In this document: positions 7,324 through 12,132 of the stretch, piece after piece | Position numbering within the stretch: position 1 is the stretch's first letter | Layout: each line of letters opens with the position of its first letter | NCBI GenBank assembly: GCA_027490555.1 | Contig: JAIXXW010000211.1 | Location: 1-12,132 of the forward strand | Direction of reading: 5' to 3' | Source: Comamonadaceae bacterium | GTDB lineage: Bacteria > Pseudomonadota > Gammaproteobacteria > Burkholderiales > Burkholderiaceae_C | Length of the DNA stretch: 12,132 nt | Program-made: the position numbers and the translations under genes | The notes under the pieces: generated by a model | The model's database searches: none | What the model saw: only the letters and a program-made list of their open reading frames with translations | Told to the model about the DNA's origin: nothing

Positions 7324-8727
7324 ATGCAAGCCCAAGGAAAAATTGTTCAGTGTATCGGCGCCGTGGTGGACGTGGAGTTCCCACGCAACCAGATGCCCAA
7401 GGTTTATGACGCACTCAAAATGGAAGGCTCCGCGCTGACCCTGGAAGTGCAGCAGCAGCTCGGCGACGGCATCGTGCGCACCATTGCGCTCGGTTCTTCC
7501 GACGGCTTGCGCCGTGGCTTGATGGTGTCCAACACCGGCAACCCGATCACCGTGCCCGTTGGCAAAGCCACACTGGGCCGCATCATGGACGTGCTGGGCA
7601 CGCCCATCGACGAGCGCGGCCCTGTCAGCCAGGAACTCACCTCCTCCATCCACCGCAAGGCCCCGGCTTACGACGAATTGAGCCCCTCACAGGAGCTGCT
7701 GGAAACCGGCATCAAGGTGATTGACTTGGTGTGCCCCTTCGCCAAAGGCGGCAAGGTGGGCCTGTTCGGTGGTGCCGGTGTGGGCAAGACCGTGAACATG
7801 ATGGAACTCATCAACAACATCGCCAAGGCACACAGCGGTTTGTCCGTGTTTGCTGGCGTGGGTGAACGTACCCGCGAAGGCAACGACTTCTACCATGAGA
7901 TGGCCGACTCCGGCGTGGTGAACCTCGAGAACCTGTCCGAATCCAAAGTGGCCATGGTCTATGGCCAGATGAACGAGCCACCAGGCAACCGTCTGCGCGT
8001 GGCCCTGACCGGTTTGACCATCGCCGAATCCTTCCGTGACGAAGGCAAGGACGTGCTGTTCTTCGTGGACAACATCTACCGCTACACACTGGCCGGTACC
8101 GAAGTGTCCGCGCTGCTGGGCCGTATGCCTTCTGCGGTGGGTTACCAGCCAACGCTGGCCGAAGAAATGGGCCGTCTGCAAGAGCGCATCACATCGACCA
8201 AAGTGGGCTCGATCACATCGATCCAGGCCGTTTATGTGCCTGCCGATGACTTGACCGACCCATCGCCTGCGACCACCTTCGCCCACCTGGACTCCACAGT
8301 CGTGTTGTCCCGTGACATCGCTTCGCTGGGCATTTACCCTGCGGTGGACCCGCTGGACTCCACCAGCCGTCAGCTCGACCCCCTGGTGGTCGGCCAAGAG
8401 CACTACGAGACAGCCCGTGCCGTGCAAGGCACCTTGCAGCGCTACCGCGAACTGCGTGACATCATCGCCATCATGGGCATGGACGATCTGGCCCCTGAAG
8501 ACAAGCTGGCCGTGGCCCGTGCCCGCAAGATCCAGCGTTTCCTGTCGCAGCCTTTCCACGTTGCTGAAGTGTTCACCGGCTCCCCTGGCAAGTACGTGAC
8601 CCTGGCGGAAACCATCCGCGGTTTCAAGATGATTGTCTCCGGCGAGTGCGATCACCTGCCCGAGCAGGCCTTCTACATGGTCGGCACCATCGACGAAGCT
8701 TTCGAAAAGGCGAAAAAGGCAGCGTAA
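7324..8727 (+). CDS. atpD: ATP synthase F1 subunit beta
   Basis: Catalytic subunit carrying the ATP synthesis/hydrolysis sites. I chose the ATG at 7324 (MQAQGKIVQCIGAVVDVEF, 467 residues), which has GGAG 6 nt upstream and matches the usual beta N-terminus. The in-frame ATG at 7282 overlaps the end of atpG and adds a non-conserved 14-residue tail. Walker A GGAGVGKT spans residues 149-156 (Lys155), and the catalytic glutamate is Glu181 in GERTREGND, both numbered as in E. coli. The loop that is DELSEED in E. coli reads DDLAPED at residues 387-393, one acidic residue fewer. The offset of 7 comes from a small insertion in the preceding region (QLDPLVVGQEHYETAR side). Intact and highly codon-biased. 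Confidence 0.99.
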   Translation: MQAQGKIVQCIGAVVDVEFPRNQMPKVYDALKMEGSALTLEVQQQLGDGIVRTIALGSSDGLRRGLMVSNTGNPITVPVGKATLGRIMDVLGTPIDERGPVSQELTSSIHRKAPAYDELSPSQELLETGIKVIDLVCPFAKGGKVGLFGGAGVGKTVNMMELINNIAKAHSGLSVFAGVGERTREGNDFYHEMADSGVVNLENLSESKVAMVYGQMNEPPGNRLRVALTGLTIAESFRDEGKDVLFFVDNIYRYTLAGTEVSALLGRMPSAVGYQPTLAEEMGRLQERITSTKVGSITSIQAVYVPADDLTDPSPATTFAHLDSTVVLSRDIASLGIYPAVDPLDSTSRQLDPLVVGQEHYETARAVQGTLQRYRELRDIIAIMGMDDLAPEDKLAVARARKIQRFLSQPFHVAEVFTGSPGKYVTLAETIRGFKMIVSGECDHLPEQAFYMVGTIDEAFEKAKKAA

Positions 8728-8736
8728 GGCCGATGC

Positions 8737-8766
8737 TCGGGGCGGCGGCTGATGCAGCCTCCCCGA
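8737..8766 (+). other. GC-rich stem-loop between atpD and atpC
   Basis: In the 73-nt gap after atpD, TCGGGG (8737-8742) pairs with CCCCGA (8761-8766). Inside it GGCT (8747-8750) pairs with AGCC (8756-8759) around a 5-nt loop. The two stems are separated by a 4-nt/1-nt internal loop. No T-run follows, so this is not an intrinsic terminator. It may instead affect mRNA processing or stability between the beta and epsilon cistrons; that role is inference. Confidence 0.5.
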
Positions 8767-8800
8767 AGTCTGCTTCAACGCACCTTTTCAAGGAGTAAAC

Positions 8801-9214
8801 ATGAACACCATCCACGTCGATGTGGTCAGTGCGGAAGAGTCCATTTACTCGGGTGAAGCCCGGTTTGTGGCCTTGCCCGGTGAGTCTGGCGAGTTGGGCA
8901 TTTACCCACGCCACACCCCCTTGATCACCCGCATCAAGGCCGGATCGGTTCGCATCGAAAAGGCGGACGGCGGTGAGGAATTTGTATTCGTGGCCGGTGG
9001 CATTCTGGAAGTGCAGCCCGACTGCGTGACGGTGCTGTCGGACACCGCGATCCGCGGCAAAGACCTGGACGAAGAAAAAGCCAATGCCGCCAAGCAAAAG
9101 GCGGAAGAGGCTTTGCGCGACGCCAAGAGCGAAATCGATTTGGCACGCGCCCAGTCGGAGTTGGCTGTGTTGGCAGCCCAGTTGTCCGCCTTGCGCAAGT
9201 ACCGGAAAAAATAA
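8801..9214 (+). CDS. atpC: ATP synthase F1 subunit epsilon
   Basis: Rotor subunit bound to gamma and the c-ring, which can also inhibit ATP hydrolysis. The protein has 137 residues, normal for proteobacteria. The N-terminal beta-sandwich shows the family motifs SAEESIYSGEARFVALPGESGELGIYPRHTPL (split here: SAEESIYSGEA, then PGESGELGIYPRHTPL) and FVAGGILEVQPDCVTVLSD. The C-terminal part is a charged helical hairpin (about residues 88-137), the element that can extend into the head to inhibit. The ATG at 8801 has AAGGAG with a 5-nt spacer. It is the last gene of the operon, followed after 35 nt by a strong terminator. Confidence 0.97.
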   Translation: MNTIHVDVVSAEESIYSGEARFVALPGESGELGIYPRHTPLITRIKAGSVRIEKADGGEEFVFVAGGILEVQPDCVTVLSDTAIRGKDLDEEKANAAKQKAEEALRDAKSEIDLARAQSELAVLAAQLSALRKYRKK

Positions 9215-9249
9215 AGCTCGGCACCGCTGCACCACCGGTGCGCACCTGC

Positions 9250-9282
9250 AAAACCCGGTACAGCGATGTGGCCGGGTTTTTT
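9250..9282 (+). terminator. Intrinsic terminator of the atp operon
   Basis: A perfect 9-bp inverted repeat, AAAACCCGG (9250-9258) and CCGGGTTTT (9272-9280), encloses a 13-nt loop and runs into a T-tract (9277-9282). A second, weaker hairpin lies just before it, GCACCG (9221-9226) with CGGTGC (9236-9241), around a 9-nt loop. The position right after atpC makes it the end of the nine-gene transcript. Confidence 0.9.
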
Positions 9283-9324
9283 GTTGTCCATCACACCCAA
9301 CAGCCGTGTAGACTGGAAGCGATC

Positions 9325-9774
9325 ATGAAACGAGCCAAACTCCAAGCTGCCATCGTCGGGGGGAGCCCCGACGACATTGAACAAAGCTTTTACGAGGCGC
9401 TGCACAACGCCGACATCGAGCGGCTCATGGCCTGCTGGGCAGAAGAGGAAGACATCGTTTGCGTGCACCCGGGTGGCCCCCGAATCATCGGGCCGGCAGC
9501 GATACGGGCCGCCTTTGAGGCGATGTTCGCCAATGGCAGTGTGCAAGCCCATCCCGAGCGGGTGCACAAAATCGTGTCTCTGGCCTGCGCAGTGCACCAC
9601 CTGATCGAGCGTGTCGAGATCATCACACCGCAGGGGGCCAAACAGGCTTTTGTGATCGCCACCAATGTCTACCAAAAAATGCCACAAGGCTGGCGCATGG
9701 TGGCCCACCATGCCAGCCCCGGCACCGTCAAGGACGTGGCGGACATCGGCGTGCCACCGTCCCTGTTGCATTGA
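9325..9774 (+). CDS. NTF2-like (SnoaL/DUF4440-type) protein
   Basis: A 149-residue soluble protein that looks like the NTF2/SnoaL fold. An N-terminal helix ends in YEALHNADIERLMACWAEEEDIVCVHPGG (split: FYEALHNADIERLMACW at residues 22-38, then VCVHPGG at 45-51). A helix IRAAFEAMFA and strands follow, closing with NVYQKMPQGWRMVAHHAS (residues 114-131), the typical end of this fold. These proteins can be enzymes or small-molecule binders; no substrate can be read from the sequence. I chose the ATG at 9325, preceded by GGAAG. Earlier in-frame starts would lie within the atp terminator. The stop is 4 nt before the YheT gene, so the two are probably co-transcribed. No clear own promoter was found, and some read-through from atp is possible. 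Confidence 0.8.
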   Translation: MKRAKLQAAIVGGSPDDIEQSFYEALHNADIERLMACWAEEEDIVCVHPGGPRIIGPAAIRAAFEAMFANGSVQAHPERVHKIVSLACAVHHLIERVEIITPQGAKQAFVIATNVYQKMPQGWRMVAHHASPGTVKDVADIGVPPSLLH

Positions 9775-9778
9775 AGCG

Positions 9779-10804
9779 ATGCGCTACAAGGCTCCTGCGT
9801 GGTTGCCCGGCGGCCACAGTCAAACCATCTGGTCCGCCGTGTGTGCCCGCAAACGCCACCATGCGCCCCAAGCCCTGCAAAGAGAACGATGGGACACGCC
9901 AGATGGTGACTTCATGGATGTGGACCACCAGGCGGCGAGTGCCCACCACAGGCCCATGCTGGTGCTTTTCCATGGCCTGGAGGGTTCGTCCGCGAGCCAT
10001 TACGCGCAGGCCTTTGCCGACTGGGCGGCCGAGCAGGATGTGCACCTGGTCATACCCCATTTCCGCGGTTGCAGCGGACAGATGAACCTGGCCCCCCGGG
10101 CCTACCATTCGGGCGACCATGCGGAAATCGATTGGGTGGTCAAACGCCTGCGGGCCGAGCACCGCCAGCAAGGGGGCACCACTTTGCTGGCGGCGGGCGT
10201 CTCGCTGGGCGGCAATGCCTTGATGCGCTGGGCGGCAGAACATGGACAGCAGGCCAAGCAGGCGGTCGATGCCCTGGCCTCCATCTGCTCGCCATTGGAT
10301 CTGGCACTCAGCGGCGCCGCCATTGGCCAAGGCCTGAACCGGTACATCTACACCCCGATGTTCCTCAAAAGCATGAAGCCCAAGGCGCTGGCCAAATGGG
10401 CCCAGTTTCCGGGCCTGTTTGACAAACAGGCCATGCTCAAAGCGTCGAACCTCTATGAATTTGACAACGTGTTCACGGCCCCATTGCATGGCTTCAAAAA
10501 CACACAGGATTACTGGGCCCGAGCGTCTGCCAAACCGCTGATGCGTGACATCCGAATCCCGGCATTGGCGTTGAATGCCCGCAACGACCCCTTTGTGCCG
10601 GCGCACAGCCTGCCCCAAGCCAAAGATGTGTCCAGCAGCGTCACCTTGTGGCAACCGGACCAGGGGGGGCATGTGGGTTTTCCGCGTGGCGCATGGCCAG
10701 GCCATGTGCGCTGGATGCCGGACGCGGTGGGGTCCTGGCTGATGAACGCAGCCGGCCAAGGCCTTCCGCACACAAGCACAGAGCGAGGGCTGCAGGGTGG
10801 ATGA
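9779..10804 (+). CDS. YheT-type alpha/beta hydrolase (COG0429-like)
   Basis: A 341-residue alpha/beta hydrolase of the YheT/ABHD1-3 group. The opening YKAPAWLPGGHSQTIW is characteristic of this group. The oxyanion-hole region is LFHGLEGSS (residues 63-71), and HFRGCSG (94-100) is another family motif. The predicted triad is Ser142 in GVSLGGNA, Asp270 in NARNDPFVP and His298 in GGHVGFP. The substrate is unknown; esterase or acyl-lipid activity is plausible from the family but not shown. The ATG at 9779 is 4 nt after the NTF2-like gene, suggesting coupling, and fits the conserved N-terminus; a longer in-frame extension overlapping that gene is unlikely. The 3' end overlaps the next gene by 8 nt. 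No signal peptide or membrane helix is evident. Confidence 0.88.
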   Translation: MRYKAPAWLPGGHSQTIWSAVCARKRHHAPQALQRERWDTPDGDFMDVDHQAASAHHRPMLVLFHGLEGSSASHYAQAFADWAAEQDVHLVIPHFRGCSGQMNLAPRAYHSGDHAEIDWVVKRLRAEHRQQGGTTLLAAGVSLGGNALMRWAAEHGQQAKQAVDALASICSPLDLALSGAAIGQGLNRYIYTPMFLKSMKPKALAKWAQFPGLFDKQAMLKASNLYEFDNVFTAPLHGFKNTQDYWARASAKPLMRDIRIPALALNARNDPFVPAHSLPQAKDVSSSVTLWQPDQGGHVGFPRGAWPGHVRWMPDAVGSWLMNAAGQGLPHTSTERGLQGG

Positions 10805-11351
10805 CATAGTTCGACAGGCCATGGCCAAGTGGCCGAACGTGCCCGATTGCTTTGGCTGGCTGGCTTTGGATGCCCGAGGGCAATGGCTCATGCGCGACGA
10901 CCGCGTGCAGGCCCAAGGCAGCTTCCAGGACGGCCCGAGCGCAGCCAAAGGGTCGGTGTTGCAGCACGACAAACTGATCGGTTTCATTGGGCGCAATTAC
11001 GCCTGTAACGCCCAGGGCTGGTGGTATTTTCAAAATGGCCCCCAACGGGTGTACGTGGAGTTGGCCGTGACGCCCTTCATTTGGCGCCTGAACGATGACC
11101 TGGAGGTGAGTGCGCACACCGGTGCTGTGGCGCAGCCGAACGCCTGTTGGGTGGACGAAGCCGGCCGCGCCTACCTCGCCACCGACCTGGGGTTTGGCTT
11201 GGTGCACAGCATGGATGTGCCCCGACTGGCCAACGCCCTGGAGCAGGACCTCTGGACCAGCCAAGCATGCCTGGCCAGCGAGTTGCCCCACAGGTTTGGC
11301 TACGTGCTCAGCCCACAGGCTGCGCAGAGGGCACAAGGCGGCAAGGCATAA
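10797..11351 (+). CDS. Conserved protein of unknown function (possibly DUF2946-type)
   Basis: A 184-residue soluble protein that starts with GTG at 10797 and overlaps the end of the YheT gene by 8 nt, so translation is probably coupled. It opens with MDDIVRQAMAKWPNVPDCFGWL and has a tryptophan/tyrosine-rich core, GRNYACNAQGWWYFQNGPQRVYVELAVTP (residues 66-93; split here as GRNYACNAQGWWYFQN and GPQRVYVELAVTP). A second conserved-looking region is RAYLATDLGFGLVHSMD (124-140). I recall similar proteins next to YheT-type hydrolases in Burkholderiales, annotated as DUF2946 family, but I cannot confirm the family number. No catalytic motif, membrane helix or signal peptide is seen. The stop codon overlaps the A-tract of the convergent terminator. 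Confidence 0.72.
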   Translation: MDDIVRQAMAKWPNVPDCFGWLALDARGQWLMRDDRVQAQGSFQDGPSAAKGSVLQHDKLIGFIGRNYACNAQGWWYFQNGPQRVYVELAVTPFIWRLNDDLEVSAHTGAVAQPNACWVDEAGRAYLATDLGFGLVHSMDVPRLANALEQDLWTSQACLASELPHRFGYVLSPQAAQRAQGGKA

Positions 11352-11376
11352 AAAAACCGGCCCCAGGGGCCGGTTT
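11350..11376 (-). terminator. Terminator between convergent genes
   Basis: An inverted repeat AAACCGGCCCC (11354-11364) and GGGGCCGGTTT (11366-11376) forms a stem of about 10 bp with a 3-nt loop. On the minus strand it is followed by seven T residues (the A-run 11350-11356), a strong intrinsic terminator for the cytochrome gene. On the plus strand only TTT follows, so termination of the YheT group there would be weaker. It is shared by the two converging units. Confidence 0.85.
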
Positions 11377-11395
11377 GACAGAAGTGGGGATGCGC

Positions 11396-11917
11396 TTACT
11401 TGGCGGCTTCGGCGGCAGGCGCCTTGGGCACTTCAAACTTGCCGCCAGCGCTGTTGACCAGGTACACCACCGCACGGGCGATTTCGGTGTCGTTGAAATC
11501 ACCGCCACCTTGGGCCCCCATGGCCCCTTTGCCCTTGAGGGCCGAATTCACCAGACCGTCCAGGCCTTGGCCCAGGCGCGCACTCCAGGCCGAGGCCACA
11601 GCAAATTTGGGCGCACCGGCTGCACCGGCATCGTGGCATGCGGCGCATTGGGCTTTGTAAACTTCGTCACCGTTCTTCAAGGGGCGGTTGGCATCACGCA
11701 CTTCCACCGCACCCACTTTCTGGATGCGCTGCGCCGTGGCCTTGTCGACATCGACAGCGCCAGCGGCAGGCTTGTTGGCCGAGGTGACGTAGTACACCAG
11801 GCCAATGATGATGAACACGGGCACAACGAAGGACGCCACACTCAGCATCAGCATTTGTTTGGGGGTTTTGACAGGGCCTATGTGGGCTTCGTGTTGATCG
11901 TGGCTGTGGTCGCTCAT
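11396..11917 (-). CDS. Membrane-anchored cytochrome c5-like protein
   Basis: A 173-residue single-heme c-type cytochrome. The cytoplasmic N-terminus is histidine-rich (MSDHSHDQHEAH), followed by one membrane helix (about residues 23-44, ending GLVYYVT), a linker, and a periplasmic cytochrome domain. Heme is attached at CAACH (Cys91, Cys94, His95). The probable axial methionine is Met133 in GKGAMGAQGG, the pattern of cytochrome c5 proteins. I chose the ATG at 11917 because AGAGGA lies about 6 nt upstream and the His-rich opening matches related proteins; an in-frame ATG at 11944 adds nine residues without support. It probably carries electrons between the quinol-oxidising complexes and a terminal oxidase. 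It is transcribed alone, from a region with an FNR-type box, and ends at a shared terminator. Confidence 0.92.
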   Translation of the reverse strand: MSDHSHDQHEAHIGPVKTPKQMLMLSVASFVVPVFIIIGLVYYVTSANKPAAGAVDVDKATAQRIQKVGAVEVRDANRPLKNGDEVYKAQCAACHDAGAAGAPKFAVASAWSARLGQGLDGLVNSALKGKGAMGAQGGGDFNDTEIARAVVYLVNSAGGKFEVPKAPAAEAAK

Positions 11918-11955
11918 GAAATCCTCTTTGGGGGATGGCCGCAAGGGCTGGTGTG

Positions 11956-11969
11956 TTGATCAAAATCAA
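11956..11969. promoter_or_regulatory. FNR/Anr-type binding site
   Basis: The sequence TTGATCAAAATCAA is a perfect match to the FNR/Anr consensus (TTGAT, four bases, ATCAA). It lies 38 nt upstream of the cytochrome start codon and just downstream of the TATAAT on that strand. FNR-class proteins sense low oxygen. A site over the transcription start usually represses, so reduced expression under anoxia is the simplest reading. Identity of the binding protein and effect are inferred. Confidence 0.7.
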
Positions 11970-11975
11970 CCGCGG

Positions 11976-11981
11976 ATTATA
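11976..11981 (-). promoter_or_regulatory. -10 element of the cytochrome c5-like gene
   Basis: On the minus strand this is a perfect TATAAT, about 58 nt upstream of the cytochrome start. No good -35 sits at 17 nt: the best candidate, TTGAAA at 12008-12003, is 21 nt away. The predicted start near 11969 falls at the edge of the FNR-type palindrome. Motif evidence only. Confidence 0.5.
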
Positions 11982-12035
11982 GCGGCCCACCCTTCACCGA
12001 TCTTTCAAAACCATCGGCACGCCAACAAGCCGTGA

Positions 12036-12041
12036 CATAAT
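12036..12041 (+). promoter_or_regulatory. Possible -10 element of tRNA-Arg
   Basis: CATAAT (5 of 6 to the consensus) lies 14 nt before the mature tRNA 5' end. It is followed by a GC-rich stretch (CCCCGGC) of the kind seen in stringently controlled stable-RNA promoters. I saw no clear -35 at the proper distance, so the call is tentative. Confidence 0.35.
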
Positions 12042-12055
12042 CCCCGGCTGGAGCT

Positions 12056-12131
12056 GCGGCTGTAGCTCAGTGGATAGAGTATTGGCCTCCGAAGCCAAGG
12101 GTCGTGGGTTCGATCCCCGCCAGCCGCGCCA
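12056..12131 (+). tRNA. tRNA-Arg (anticodon CCG)
   Basis: A 76-nt cloverleaf. The acceptor stem GCGGCTG pairs fully with CAGCCGC, the D-stem is GCTC/GAGT, and the anticodon stem TTGGC/GCCAA encloses loop CTCCGAA with anticodon CCG at 12089-12091. The T-arm is GTGGG-TTCGATC-CCCGC (one G-T wobble), followed by discriminator G and an encoded CCA. It reads the CGG arginine codon. It is divergent from the cytochrome gene across 138 nt. Confidence 0.97.
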
Positions 12132-12132
12132 A

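Noticed and set aside
6419..7414. 331-codon antisense frame over atpG
   Set aside because: It covers an intact, well-conserved gamma gene and has low-complexity His/Gly/Val-rich composition.
7687..8778. 363-codon open frame antisense to atpD
   Set aside because: Same cause as the atpA antisense frame: the sense gene is unambiguous and the antisense product has shadow-like composition with no start-site signal.
9284..9314. Possible promoter TTGTCC ... TAGACT for the NTF2-like gene
   Set aside because: The spacer is 19 nt, matches are weak, and the implied start would remove the Shine-Dalgarno before the ATG at 9325.
9728..10996. 422-codon antisense frame over the YheT hydrolase gene
   Set aside because: The sense strand encodes a hydrolase with a complete catalytic triad. 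The antisense product has no recognisable motif.
12056..12131. tRNA-Arg as an integration site for a mobile element
   Set aside because: The window ends one base after the tRNA, and there is no integrase or duplicated 3' tRNA fragment within it to support this.

Overview
This window looks like a chromosomal housekeeping segment of a betaproteobacterium. The likely group is Burkholderiales, probably Comamonadaceae (Limnohabitans/Rhodoferax/Acidovorax-like). That placement rests on protein sequence style and gene order recalled from the family; no database was searched. Coding density is high and GC-rich, start sites mostly have clear Shine-Dalgarno sequences, and no insertion sequence, phage gene, CRISPR array or atypical island is visible.

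Layout: (1) 1-1801, minus strand: an apparent four-gene operon reading leftward, namely a CopD-like membrane protein, a YbeD/DUF493 protein, lipB and lipA (cut by the window edge). LipB moves octanoyl groups from acyl carrier protein to target proteins and LipA inserts sulfur to make lipoate. (2) 1802-1997: a divergent intergenic region with a perfect TATAAT -10 box facing the atp genes. (3) 1998-9214, plus strand: the complete F1Fo ATP synthase operon atpI-B-E-F-H-A-G-D-C, all subunits intact, closed by a strong intrinsic terminator at 9250-9282. (4) 9325-11351, plus strand: a tight three-gene group of an NTF2/SnoaL-like protein, a YheT-type alpha/beta hydrolase and a conserved protein of unknown function. 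(5) 11396-11917, minus strand: a membrane-anchored cytochrome c5-like protein, sharing a convergent terminator with the preceding group and preceded by a perfect FNR/Anr-type palindrome. (6) 12056-12131: tRNA-Arg with anticodon CCG and an encoded CCA end.

The main theme is energy metabolism: ATP synthase, a c-type cytochrome with an apparent oxygen-response site, and lipoate synthesis for the 2-oxoacid dehydrogenases. I found no convincing undescribed system. The points most worth checking are the FNR/Anr-like box placed downstream of the cytochrome -10 element, the pyrimidine-rich leader before atpE, the stem-loop between atpD and atpC, and the uncharacterised YheT-containing operon.
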